A DNA stretch of 64,000 bases from Chryseobacterium angstadtii. GTDB lineage: Bacteria; Bacteroidota; Bacteroidia; Flavobacteriales; Weeksellaceae. Every line of letters begins with the position of its first letter. Within the stretch, counting starts at the first letter, position 1. Shown one piece after another: positions 35,976-44,587 of this stretch. The translations under genes were made by a program, and so were the position numbers. A model generated the notes under the pieces. The model did no database searches. It saw nothing but the letters and a program-made list of their open reading frames with translations, and was not told where the DNA came from. The stretch lies in the NCBI RefSeq assembly GCF_001045465.1, contig NZ_LFND01000006.1, positions 467,899 through 531,898 of the forward strand. The letters are read 5' to 3'.

Positions 35976-36386
35976 TTATTTACCATCTGAAGGCCAAAGC
36001 CCGTCGAACTTAGAATTACCGTAGCTGATTCCTTCCGCACTTACTACGAAACTGATCAGCATGCTGTTTTCATCTACTGCGTCGAACTCTACCTGGTGCT
36101 GGATTACGTATCCGTTTTCCCAGCTTAAAGTGATAAGTGTACCTTCTTCGTGAGATTTGTTGAAAGTCACCTCTCCTGTTGTAGGTTTGTATTTTCCGTT
36201 CAGTAAGCTTTCAAGGATATCAGATTTTTCAGTAGCTTCTACTGTTACTTTGATAAGGGCATTGGAAGGGTCTGATGCTACACGTCCTGAAACGTCTGTA
36301 GATCTTGATACACTGTAGTTCAGTTTTAATAATTTCTGACCTTCTCCTCCGTTGAATTTTAAGATTCCTCTTGAATTTGCTGCCAT
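35976..36386 (-). CDS. tssD: T6SS tube protein TssD (Hcp), copy 2
   Basis: The 136-residue paralogue of the hcp gene at 29799 is almost identical through residue 83 and then diverges, ending GISYGNSKFDGLWPSDGK instead of VITLGNSEYRGMWPSSGH. In Hcp the C-terminal part faces ring surfaces, so the two tubes may stack or load differently. It lies directly upstream of the tssI operon behind a strong hairpin and has the same operator-promoter as copy 1. Confidence 0.92.
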   Translation of the reverse strand: MAANSRGILKFNGGEGQKLLKLNYSVSRSTDVSGRVASDPSNALIKVTVEATEKSDILESLLNGKYKPTTGEVTFNKSHEEGTLITLSWENGYVIQHQVEFDAVDENSMLISFVVSAEGISYGNSKFDGLWPSDGK

Positions 36387-36439
36387 GATTTGTAAATTTT
36401 AATCGTTAATATTTTGTGATTGGGTGATTGATTACATAG

Positions 36440-36533
36440 CAAATATATAACGTCCTCTTATCATAAAAAAGCATTTGAATGTAAATCTGAAAATTTGTAG
36501 TAATTCTACGATTTGATGTCGTAATTCTACGAC
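36440..36533 (-). promoter_or_regulatory. T6SS promoter of hcp copy 2: tandem operator plus -7 box
   Basis: The -7 box TATATTTG (minus strand, 36447-36440) is separated by exactly 49 nt from the dyad pair at 36497-36533. That pair has the same sequence as at 30322-30358: GTAGTAATTCTACGAT then GTCGTAATTCTACGAC, 21 bp apart. The leader between is only partly similar, so conservation of operator and spacing is selective. Confidence 0.78.
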
Positions 36534-36696
36534 AATAGATTTAAAACACTAAACTAAACAAATGATTATCAAATATTTAAAATAAAATAAAGAACAATAA
36601 ATTCAATCATTTTTTACACCTAAAAGAGAAATATGTTGACTTTTTTCAAGTCCATTCAGGAGTTATTTAACGGGTAAGAAAGATCATAATATCCAC

Positions 36697-36723
36697 AAAA
36701 AAAGCCGTACTTTTTGTACGGCT
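36697..36723 (-). terminator. Rho-independent terminator of the transglycosylase gene
   Basis: AGCCGTAC-TTTTT-GTACGGCT, followed by a T run on the minus strand, 20 nt after the stop. Confidence 0.9.
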
Positions 36724-36743
36724 CTATTATTTATTTTTCAAAT

Positions 36744-37613
36744 TTATTGCTGCATTCGTCCTCCTTCTTTTATGGATCGGGAAAGGATCTTATTCTTTTT
36801 CAGAAGAAAATCCGGCATAAGATCGGTAGGCAGATAAAGAGGGCTTTCTCCTTTTGTCTGCAGTTCATCTATAATACCCGGATTCCAGGCAAGAATCTCA
36901 TTTACCTGTACCTTCAGCTCATCGGCAATAACATCTAAATTAAATCCTGCATTAATCTCTGTTTCCTGAAGTGATACTCCATTATTCTTACGGTTTCCCG
37001 CTTCTGTAAAGAAAACCTTATTAAGCCTTGAAGAATTATAATTGCTTAAAACACTTTGCAGTTCTCCTGTAGCATAACATGCATTCAGGTATTTTTTTAC
37101 ATGATTAATGGTTTCTGCGGGAAGATATTGAGAATAGATATGATACTGTGTAGAGCCTGCTGCCTGCATAGCTTTGGCAATATTCCCCTCACCGCAGTTG
37201 TAAGCTGCCACTACGGTAATCCAATCGCCATATTTTCTATAAAGATTCGCAAGAGAGATCGCGGCGGTTTTAGTACTTTTATACACATCTGTACGTTCCT
37301 GTTCGGTAAGACCATACTGATTGGCATGTGCAGTCATAAACTGCCACATTCCTACGGCTCCTGCTCCCGATGTGATATTCCTGTTGAAATGAGACTCAAT
37401 CAGGGCAAGATTTCTTAAATGTTTGGGAATACCTTTCTGAACCAATGAATATTCTATGAATTCAACGATTTCCTTATTGGCATTGATGATGTTATTGTAC
37501 CTTTTCACACTGCTTTCCGAGGTATCGGAAGCGGCTAGAAACTGTCCGTTCATCATTACAAAAGTCCCTGCCAGCATGAGTACTGTAAAGATATTTTTAA
37601 ATAGGGTTTTCAT
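36744..37613 (-). CDS. Lytic transglycosylase (SLT domain, MltD-like)
   Basis: The 289-residue protein has an N-terminal signal (FKNIFTVLMLAGTFVMMNG) and an SLT domain with catalytic Glu in LALIESHFNR, GAVGMWQFM, and the VVAAYNCGEGNIAKAM motif. A LysM-like region (AGFNLDVIADELKVQVNEIL) follows. It cleaves the glycan strands of peptidoglycan. Its place between hcp and tssH suggests that it opens the wall for the T6SS envelope complex, but it could be general. Confidence 0.85.
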   Translation of the reverse strand: MKTLFKNIFTVLMLAGTFVMMNGQFLAASDTSESSVKRYNNIINANKEIVEFIEYSLVQKGIPKHLRNLALIESHFNRNITSGAGAVGMWQFMTAHANQYGLTEQERTDVYKSTKTAAISLANLYRKYGDWITVVAAYNCGEGNIAKAMQAAGSTQYHIYSQYLPAETINHVKKYLNACYATGELQSVLSNYNSSRLNKVFFTEAGNRKNNGVSLQETEINAGFNLDVIADELKVQVNEILAWNPGIIDELQTKGESPLYLPTDLMPDFLLKKNKILSRSIKEGGRMQQ

Positions 37614-37650
37614 TGTATAATGTTTTTAAGGTAAAGAAAGCTGATAAGCT

Positions 37651-37680
37651 GATGGCTAATGGCTAATGGCTAATGGCTGA
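37651..37680. repeat. Short 7-bp tandem repeat
   Basis: ATGGCTA is repeated about four times between the tssH 3' end and the transglycosylase start. Probably slippage-prone spacer. Confidence 0.7.
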
Positions 37681-37721
37681 TAGGCAAATTTACTTATTTA
37701 CTTATTAGCTTTCTTTGCATT

Positions 37722-40217
37722 TTAATCTACTTTCCAGCTCAATTTTTCCTCTTCTGTATTCCAGTCTACATGAATGGTCTGGCCGGATTTTACTTCTTCG
37801 CGCACGATCATTTTTGAGATCGGCCTGGCCAGCTGTGCCCGGATAACTCCGGAAATCTGTCTTGCTCCATATTTACTGCTGAAGCCACCTAATGCAAGGT
37901 TTTTTACGGCTTCGTCGCTGATTTTTAAAGTCATTCCAAGTCGGGTAAGTGAGGTATGGAGTGATTTCAGCTGGATATTGAAAATTCTTTCTGCGATAGA
38001 TTCCGTAATAGGAGCAAAAGGAATAATTTCTGTAATTCTCGCTAAAAATTCAGGTCTGAATCTTCCTGAATTAGACATGATCTGCATCAGTGATGAGGAT
38101 TCCGGAACTTTTCCTTCCTCAAACTGTTTTACAATCTCTTCACTTCCGATATTGGAAGTAAATAATATCAGTGCATTGCTGAAGTCTCCTTCTTTTCCTA
38201 ATTTATCATGAACTTTCCCTTCATCCATAATCTGTAAAAATACATCGAAAACAGAGTGATGGGCTTTTTCAATTTCATCAAATAAAACAACGGTATAAGG
38301 CTGCTGTCTGATTTTATTAACCAACATACCTCCTTCTTCATATCCTACATATCCCGGAGGCGCACCGTATAGTAAGGCTGCGGAATGTTCTTCTTTAAAT
38401 TCGGACATATCAAAACGCACCATCGCTTTCTCGTCATTGAAAAGAAGTTCTGCCATAGATTTGGCCAGCTCCGTTTTTCCTGTTCCGGTAGGCCCCAGAA
38501 GGAAGAAGGACCCGATAGGCTGTCCCGGTTTGTTCAGTCCGCTTCGGTTTTCAACAATAGCATCGGAAAGGATTTTCAAAGCATGATCCTGCCCTACGAC
38601 TCTGTTCAGTAAAAGGGATTCCATATTCAGGAGTTTTTCTTTTTCCTGAGCCTGAATCTTTCCGATCGGGATATTGGTTTTGGCTGCCATTACTGCCGCC
38701 AGTTCCAAACGGTCTACTTTTTCTCTTTTTTTAGCGGCATGCTCTAAAAGTTCCGTGTAGGTATCATCAATAATTTTATGAATCTGGTCCACAGGCATGG
38801 AGTTGTCTATAACCGGCTGTTCCTGTAAAGATCCCCAAAGGATAGGACTTATTTTATCCCTCAGAAGATTATAATTCCAGATCAGCTCATTAGCCTGGTC
38901 TTTGGTATCGGTAAATTCTTCTTTTAAAATGGCTTCATAGGTTTCTTTCCAGCTTGCGAGTTCTTTTTCAGACAGCTCATCCAGCATTTTTATGGCAGCC
39001 ATGGTTCTGTCAAGTAAATCTATAGCGGCATCCGGCAGTTTTTTACCTTTTGCATATCTTTTCGCAAGACGTACACACTCGGAAATAGCTGTTTTTTCTA
39101 CTTCAATGCCGTGATGCTTTTTATAGCCTTCCAGTAGGACATCAATCATTTTCACACAGGTCTGTTCATCCGGTTCATTAACGGTGAGCACTTCAAAACG
39201 GCGGTTAAAAGCCTGCTCCGGCTCAATGATTTTTCTATATTCCTCCTGGGTGGTTGCTCCGATTACGGTAATCTCACCTCTTGCAAGCTCCGGTTTAAGA
39301 AGATTGGCTACGTTTCCGATGCTTCCTTTCGGATCAAGTAAGGTGTGAATTTCATCAATGAAAAGAACAGCTTTTTCAATCTTCTTACATTCATTGATGA
39401 CTTTTTTCAAACGGTCTTCAATTTCTCCTTTATATGAAGTTCCGGCCAGCAAAGCGCCTGTATCCAGTTCAAGGAGTGTAGCATTCTTAAGCATTTCAGG
39501 AACATTTCCTTTGGTAATTTCAATGGCAAAACCTTCTACCAATGCTGTTTTTCCTACTCCGGGCTCCCCTATGATGATTACATTCGGTTTACTTCTTCTG
39601 CAAAGGATTTCAACAAGCATTCTTAGTTCTTTGTCTCGTCCTATAATGTTTTCAAGATCTCCTTTTCTTGCCTGTGCAGTTCTGTCTACACAATAGCTTT
39701 TAATAGAAGGAAATGATGAGTCTGTAAAATCTGATCCGTTTGAAAAAAGAGATGAAAAATCACCGTCTTCGGATACCGCAAAAGGAGTATCCTTTCTATA
39801 TAAATTGAATATTTCATGTTCTCTCAGCGGAAGTGATTTCAGCTGCTGCAGCGAAAAAACGACCTGAGGTTTTACAATCGCGGTAAGAATACATATGGGC
39901 GTGATTTCGTCCAATCCAAGTTTCAGACGGATATCATCTGCTTCTTCTATAAGGGTGTCTATGGCTTCATCCTGACGTACTTCATCCGGAAGATGTGCCG
40001 TTTTCGGGTAATCCTCAATGCGAACATCTGCCCATTCATAAAAATAGCCGGGATCTTTATCAATGCTTTTAAGGAATTCATTAAGGCCTATATCTTTATG
40101 CATTAAAGCCTGCAGGATATGCGGGCCTCCGTATGTTCCATTATAATTCTCTTTTGCTATAGACTGAGCAATGTGAAATAGCTGTTTTACGGTTTCGTTG
40201 GTTACTAGTACTCCCAT
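37722..40217 (-). CDS. tssH: T6SS disassembly ATPase TssH (ClpV)
   Basis: The 831-residue ClpB-type AAA+ protein has an N-terminal domain (1-150) and two ATPase modules: Walker A GEPGVGKT (217-224) with Walker B AVLFIDEIH, and GPTGTGKT (575-582) with VVLFDEIEKAH. The middle linker is short (about 410-520), as in ClpV rather than ClpB. TssH recycles the contracted sheath. No N-terminal disaggregase repeat or DnaK-contact coiled coil is evident, and the T6SS neighbours support ClpV. Confidence 0.92.
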   Translation of the reverse strand: MGVLVTNETVKQLFHIAQSIAKENYNGTYGGPHILQALMHKDIGLNEFLKSIDKDPGYFYEWADVRIEDYPKTAHLPDEVRQDEAIDTLIEEADDIRLKLGLDEITPICILTAIVKPQVVFSLQQLKSLPLREHEIFNLYRKDTPFAVSEDGDFSSLFSNGSDFTDSSFPSIKSYCVDRTAQARKGDLENIIGRDKELRMLVEILCRRSKPNVIIIGEPGVGKTALVEGFAIEITKGNVPEMLKNATLLELDTGALLAGTSYKGEIEDRLKKVINECKKIEKAVLFIDEIHTLLDPKGSIGNVANLLKPELARGEITVIGATTQEEYRKIIEPEQAFNRRFEVLTVNEPDEQTCVKMIDVLLEGYKKHHGIEVEKTAISECVRLAKRYAKGKKLPDAAIDLLDRTMAAIKMLDELSEKELASWKETYEAILKEEFTDTKDQANELIWNYNLLRDKISPILWGSLQEQPVIDNSMPVDQIHKIIDDTYTELLEHAAKKREKVDRLELAAVMAAKTNIPIGKIQAQEKEKLLNMESLLLNRVVGQDHALKILSDAIVENRSGLNKPGQPIGSFFLLGPTGTGKTELAKSMAELLFNDEKAMVRFDMSEFKEEHSAALLYGAPPGYVGYEEGGMLVNKIRQQPYTVVLFDEIEKAHHSVFDVFLQIMDEGKVHDKLGKEGDFSNALILFTSNIGSEEIVKQFEEGKVPESSSLMQIMSNSGRFRPEFLARITEIIPFAPITESIAERIFNIQLKSLHTSLTRLGMTLKISDEAVKNLALGGFSSKYGARQISGVIRAQLARPISKMIVREEVKSGQTIHVDWNTEEEKLSWKVD

Positions 40218-40261
40218 TTATAATTTTTCTAATATTAATATGTCTTGTGTTCTTTTTTACT

Positions 40262-40313
40262 TTTTCAGATTATTTGGTGTCATCTGAAAAGGAAATCCAT
40301 TCTTACAAATATA
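40262..40313 (-). promoter_or_regulatory. tssH promoter -7 box and leader hairpin
   Basis: TATATTTG (minus strand, 40313-40306) lies about 90 nt before the tssH ATG. A perfect 9-bp inverted repeat (TTTTCAGAT/ATCTGAAAA, 40262-40290) would form in the leader. It lacks the operator of the hcp promoters. Confidence 0.45.
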
Positions 40314-40416
40314 TCTTTTTTATGCAAAATGTATGTAGGGATAAAGATAGGTAATTCTTTGATTAGAGAAGTAATAAGTTTTTAAGAAAACAGGCTCATC
40401 ATCCTACAACATTTTT

Positions 40417-40452
40417 GGTTAAAAAAGACTGTCTTTTAAGGGACAGTCTTTT
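40417..40452 (-). terminator. Rho-independent terminator of the short T6SS-promoter unit
   Basis: AAAAGACTGTC and GACAGTCTTTT form an 11-bp stem followed by TTTTTT on the minus strand. It overlaps the last codons of the 65-aa frame. Confidence 0.85.
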
Positions 40453-40633
40453 CTTTATGAATGTTGATGTGTAATAGTGTCTTTTCAAATTGGGTTCTGT
40501 TCCTGAGGAATATCGCCCGGATCAATAGCTTTAAATCTATTCTTTCTATTATATTGAAGTTTACCTGATGATTTTTCTGTTCTCTGAATTTCAAGAATTC
40601 TTTCAGATTCACTTCATCATGGGTAAACTTCAA
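40436..40633 (-). CDS. Short frame (65 aa) behind a T6SS-type promoter; may be an RNA gene
   Basis: The frame begins with TTG at 40633, about 30 nt downstream of a -7 box with the T6SS operator, and its stop lies inside the terminator stem. The peptide (Lys/Asn/Ile-rich) matches no T6SS family. The first ~25 nt after the leader loosely resemble the start of hcp, so this could be a decayed hcp, a small regulatory RNA of about 240 nt, or a real small protein. Confidence 0.3.
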   Translation of the reverse strand: MKFTHDEVNLKEFLKFREQKNHQVNFNIIERIDLKLLIRAIFLRNRTQFEKTLLHINIHKEKTVP

Positions 40634-40665
40634 TAGTAATATTTTGTGATGTGGTGATTGTTGAA

Positions 40666-40738
40666 CAAATATAAAACAGTAATTTGTTTATTAAAAATAT
40701 TTTATCAAAAATTTTAAAATTTGTAGTAATTCTACGAC
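40666..40738 (-). promoter_or_regulatory. T6SS-type promoter, third copy: single operator plus -7 box
   Basis: TATATTTG (40673-40666, minus strand) is 49 nt from the dyad GTAGTAATTCTACGAC (40723-40738), the same spacing as at both hcp genes. Only one dyad is present instead of two. Between 40739 and 41183 there is no further gene, only the repeat at 41000 and a terminator. Confidence 0.72.
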
Positions 40739-40999
40739 TTTAGATTTAAGAATCCTCCATATACGCCATTACAAAAGGGTTTTTACCTATCCGATTATTT
40801 AAACAAAAACAATAATTTTACACTTATTTGAGAAATAGACCTGATTTTTGGAGTTGGATGGAGAATTTTTTTGGGTGCAGGATTCGAGATGTGGGGTGCG
40901 AGTTTGAGTGTCGGAGGGTTTTAGGGTTATAGAGTTGTAAATAATGAAATGAGAAATGTGAATTGTGAATTTAAAATAATCAATGAAAGATAGGTCTCC

Positions 41000-41110
41000 A
41001 GTGGCTTCGGGAGCCTCAGCCACCGGAGATTAGTCGCCAGCAGTAATTTCCATCTCATAAAATTCATATTTCACATGCACGGCAAAATTCACCATTGGCC
41101 AATTCAACAT
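41000..41110 (+). repeat. Composite repeat, shorter copy C, with palindromic head
   Basis: A palindrome variant (41000-41024; arms AGTGGCT/AGCCACC, core GGG-AGC-CTC) is followed by GTCGCCAGCAGTAATTTCC, AAATTCATATTTCAC and AAAATTCACCATT. These are the same block order as copies A and B, after which similarity fades. Confidence 0.65.
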
Positions 41111-41133
41111 ACATCCTACTTCCTTTCTTCCAC

Positions 41134-41164
41134 AAAAAAAAGCAGAAGTGATACTCCTGCTTTT
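41134..41164 (-). terminator. Rho-independent terminator of the tssO-tssR operon
   Basis: AAAAGCAG-A-AG pairs with CTCCTGCTTTT, with a T run on the minus strand, 20 nt after the tssR stop. Confidence 0.85.
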
Positions 41165-41183
41165 ACTATGTTTTAGTGACTGA

Positions 41184-43583
41184 TTAATGTTTTGTGTATT
41201 CCGGTTCCTCAACGGTCTGAGTGGTTGGCATAAAGTATTCATTAAGCCAATAGAAGGTCTGTCCGTTCTGCTGGATCTTCACTGCAGGGTTGTTTCTGTG
41301 GGAAAGCATTCTTTCAGCAAGATTTTTATAGCTTTTGAAATGTCCTCTTACCGTTTCCTTCTGAACGATTTTAGACTTTTTCCAGCCTTTCAGCTTGTAT
41401 TTTGACATCAGTTCATCTTCTGAATTATCAAATCCTGTACTCAATCCTACGGCATAAGACATTGGCTTCTCGTAAAGCTCAGACTTATCAAGGAATTTTA
41501 AAGTAGGGTTGTATTTTTTCAGAAGTCTTATATATTCTTTGATGGCTCTGGACTGGTTAAAATCTGCTCTGTCAGGCTCTGTTTTCATATACACTTCGGT
41601 ATAGAAATTCTTAAGGTTATCATATTCGGTTTCAGAAATAAGAATTCCTTTTTCAATACCCGGTTTGAAATCTTTCAACTCTTTCGGAATGTAACCTTTC
41701 ACAAGGAACGGATTTCCATAATTGATCAACTGTGCCGCAATTCCAGCAGAAACCGGATTGGTAAGCCCCGGGAACAGATATTTATATTTCAGATCCACGT
41801 CTGTTCTTCCTGCTCCTACAGAAGAGTGGAAATAGTCATTCAACGACTTATCTATGGTCTGATTATCTAATGTAACCTGAGCAATAAGGCTGTCTACAGA
41901 TTTTTTAAGATAACCAGGCGTTGCAACATCTCCTTTTTTAGGGAAAATAACAAATCCCTGAGACATACTTTGCTTTGGATAATCTAATGAGAAGAATCCG
42001 GCATCTCCTTCTACAAGGCTAAAGTTATTTTTAGTAAGAACATCATTCTGGTTGATGATCTTCTGCTTTTTAAGTTCTGCAATATTTTTTGCGGTATTGG
42101 TCACCACGTTTTCAGCCATCAGTACAAAATCATTGTAGGTATCAGATGATCTTGCGCTGGTCTGGAACATAATTAACCTAGCCTGCGCCTGAGTCAATGA
42201 GCTGATTACGTTGTACATGTTTCCGCTCTGGCTGGAAGAAGTTCCTACAGTTACCACAATATTGGTTTCATCAGGAACATTGGAAAGAAGATTTCCGGCA
42301 GCAAAAAGCGCTTCGCCTACCGGCTGATATCCACTGTTACTTGCACAGTTCATTTCATTCGTTCTATCATCAATAAATGATGTAATTTTGCTGTAATCGG
42401 TACTTAAACCGGAAACCAGAACATTCTCTCCGCAAGGATTATTTTTATATAAAACAACGCCATATTTTACCCCGTTAAAATAAGAAGGCTTTTCAAATCT
42501 AAGCTGAAGATCCTGAAGAAGGGATTTTACGATAGGAGCATACGGTGCATTGGGAGCACTTACATCCAGGGCAAAAACGATGTTGATATTTTTATCTCTT
42601 TCCGTGATTTCTCTGTAACGGTCGAAAATAATCTTATCACCCAGAACATTGAAAATATAGTTTTTACTGTAATCCAGGATATTGGTAAAATACTTTGTTT
42701 TGGAGTCCGGAGTCGGAGCTTCATTTAAAGCCAGGCTTACAGGATAGATATTTTCAAGTGGAGTTCTTTTATTGGTATCAGTAAGGAGAATAGCTGTTCT
42801 GCTCTCCGAATCAGCTGCCCCGGGATATCCTTCATGTATTCCTAAAGTAGACTCTGTAACTTTTGTATCATTTTTAATTTTTACGGCAGAACGCTCTCCC
42901 CATGCAGAGATCACGTTGGCATTCACCCATCCGTAAAGATTGGTGCCGATACTGTCTATATCAATCGAAGGTTTCTTACCTACCAGAAAACGCTTATTGT
43001 TTTCCGCCTGTTTATAGACGTACACCATCTGTCCGTTTGGAATTTTGACATTGGCAGTTTCTATAAGGCTTGGTGAATTGAACACCATGATAGAGTCGTT
43101 TTTATAGTACCTTTCCGCACTTCGGATCACTTCGCTGTTATTCGGAACTACGGCTACTCTTACCGGATAACCGGTCTTTTCGCTTTTCAAAGAATTATTC
43201 CATAGAAGAAGATCCGATTCCGGAATCCATCCGTATGTTTTTATGGATTTTGACGAAACCTTTTTCATTAAAGCATCCGGAACGTATTCCGCTACTTTCA
43301 CCATTCCGTCTCTATGTTTCAGAACCATTAAAGGCTCAAGGAATTTAACTTCTTTGTAAGACTTTTCGTCGCTTTTATCAAGATAGGCCGTATTTCTGGA
43401 TCTGTCTGAAATTACAATCCATGGCACTGATTTTTTTGGATATCCATTTACGACAGGCGAGTTGTCTACCTGTCCATACTGAGAAGGTTCAGGTGTTCTT
43501 TTAGATGGCAGCTTCACCTGACAGCTCGTTATTAAAACTGATAAACCTATATAATATGCTGCTAGAGGAAATTTATTTTTCAT
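41184..43583 (-). CDS. tssR: T6SS lipoprotein TssR (von Willebrand A domain)
   Basis: The 799-residue protein has a lipoprotein signal (YYIGLSVLITSC, Cys lipidated). An SH3-like N-terminal half with DRSRNTAYLDKS and TYGWIPESDLLLW follows, then a vWA-like domain from about residue 330 (INIVFALDVSAPNAPYAP, with later SGYQPVGEALFAAGNLL). TssR is specific to the T6SSiii of Bacteroidota and belongs to the envelope-spanning complex (TssN/O/P/Q/R) that replaces TssJLM. It is last in a four-gene operon with the PKD and TssO-like genes. Confidence 0.85.
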   Translation of the reverse strand: MKNKFPLAAYYIGLSVLITSCQVKLPSKRTPEPSQYGQVDNSPVVNGYPKKSVPWIVISDRSRNTAYLDKSDEKSYKEVKFLEPLMVLKHRDGMVKVAEYVPDALMKKVSSKSIKTYGWIPESDLLLWNNSLKSEKTGYPVRVAVVPNNSEVIRSAERYYKNDSIMVFNSPSLIETANVKIPNGQMVYVYKQAENNKRFLVGKKPSIDIDSIGTNLYGWVNANVISAWGERSAVKIKNDTKVTESTLGIHEGYPGAADSESRTAILLTDTNKRTPLENIYPVSLALNEAPTPDSKTKYFTNILDYSKNYIFNVLGDKIIFDRYREITERDKNINIVFALDVSAPNAPYAPIVKSLLQDLQLRFEKPSYFNGVKYGVVLYKNNPCGENVLVSGLSTDYSKITSFIDDRTNEMNCASNSGYQPVGEALFAAGNLLSNVPDETNIVVTVGTSSSQSGNMYNVISSLTQAQARLIMFQTSARSSDTYNDFVLMAENVVTNTAKNIAELKKQKIINQNDVLTKNNFSLVEGDAGFFSLDYPKQSMSQGFVIFPKKGDVATPGYLKKSVDSLIAQVTLDNQTIDKSLNDYFHSSVGAGRTDVDLKYKYLFPGLTNPVSAGIAAQLINYGNPFLVKGYIPKELKDFKPGIEKGILISETEYDNLKNFYTEVYMKTEPDRADFNQSRAIKEYIRLLKKYNPTLKFLDKSELYEKPMSYAVGLSTGFDNSEDELMSKYKLKGWKKSKIVQKETVRGHFKSYKNLAERMLSHRNNPAVKIQQNGQTFYWLNEYFMPTTQTVEEPEYTKH

Positions 43584-43628
43584 CCTATTTTATTTTAATG
43601 ATTGGTGTATCCGGGAATCCGGATCTTA

Positions 43629-44537
43629 TTATTTGCTTTGGTTGATGTCCACTTTCGTTACACAGTTCTGCTTATCATCTAAGTTCACTTTTACGGTCTG
43701 GATCACCACGTTTTTATCAAACTGAAGTCCTGCACAATACATGTAGAAGTTATTGGCTTTGCTATCGCTCACCTTTACTACTGTATTTTCGTTGTTACAC
43801 AGATAGGTATTCAGCAGATAATTATAATGCATATTAAAGCTGTTTCCGTTAGCAATCTGCTGCAAATGGTATTTAAAATCGTCGTCAATTTTCTTGTAAG
43901 AATCTTCTACAGGGATTTCATCTTCCTCCAAAGCATTGTAAGCCGGAAGGATTCTGATATTGTGATAGATAGGCTCCTGACTTTCTTCTGTAAGTAATGC
44001 CACACGGTAATCTCCAGGTTTTTTATAGGAATAGAATGCCAGTCTGTCTTTGGAATCTGTGTTTCCTGTTTCTCCGAATTTCCATGCAAATTGCGTAGCC
44101 TCCGAAACCGCTCTGAACTGTACGTTTTCATACTGTCTGGCTTCACTCTGCGCTTCAATAGTCGTAATAGATTTTATAGTATCTTTTGACTTCTGAGTTC
44201 TCGCAGATACCATTACCGGAAAGGTTTTGGTATACTTGTTATCAATGATCAGACTTACCGAATAGTACCCCGGTTTGTTGTAAAAGTGAATCCCTGTGCT
44301 TTTGTCGGAAGTAGTTCCGTCTCCAAAGTTCCATCTTTTTGTTTTGGCAAACTGGGTTTTGTCCTCAAATAAAAGAGTATCTCCTACAGCTAATGAGGAT
44401 GGGTAGACAACTCCTACAATATCATCGGCAGAATGGATGACTTTCTTCTGCAGCCATAGCGCAACGAGGGCCGCAATGAGCAGCGTTGCGATAACACCAA
44501 TAATAATGTTCTTCTTGTTTTTTTGAAAATAATTCAT
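43629..44537 (-). CDS. PKD-domain membrane protein of the T6SSiii envelope complex (TssP candidate)
   Basis: One N-terminal helix (about 11-28) is followed by two PKD-type Ig folds (GDTLLFEDKTQFAKTKRWNFG, then FHFYNKPGYYSVSLI-like sequence, and FAWKFGETGNTDSKDRLAFY). A C-terminal domain with two Cys (CNNENTV, YCAGLQF) ends it; a third (NCVTKVD) is near the end. Single-pass periplasmic topology and operon place it in the envelope complex; I assign it as a TssP candidate by position only. Confidence 0.7.
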   Translation of the reverse strand: MNYFQKNKKNIIIGVIATLLIAALVALWLQKKVIHSADDIVGVVYPSSLAVGDTLLFEDKTQFAKTKRWNFGDGTTSDKSTGIHFYNKPGYYSVSLIIDNKYTKTFPVMVSARTQKSKDTIKSITTIEAQSEARQYENVQFRAVSEATQFAWKFGETGNTDSKDRLAFYSYKKPGDYRVALLTEESQEPIYHNIRILPAYNALEEDEIPVEDSYKKIDDDFKYHLQQIANGNSFNMHYNYLLNTYLCNNENTVVKVSDSKANNFYMYCAGLQFDKNVVIQTVKVNLDDKQNCVTKVDINQSK

Positions 44538-44587
44538 AGTTAAGTGATTGTGATGTGTTTTATTCCTTTAATGTTTATTTTTCTGAA

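Noticed and set aside
40436..40633. Third hcp gene or clear hcp pseudogene
   Set aside because: Only the promoter matches the hcp genes; after the first ~25 nt the sequence shows no alignment to Hcp in any frame.
40799..41242. Frames of 70-74 codons in the gap before tssR
   Set aside because: They lie in the composite repeat and cross the tssR terminator; composition is not protein-like.
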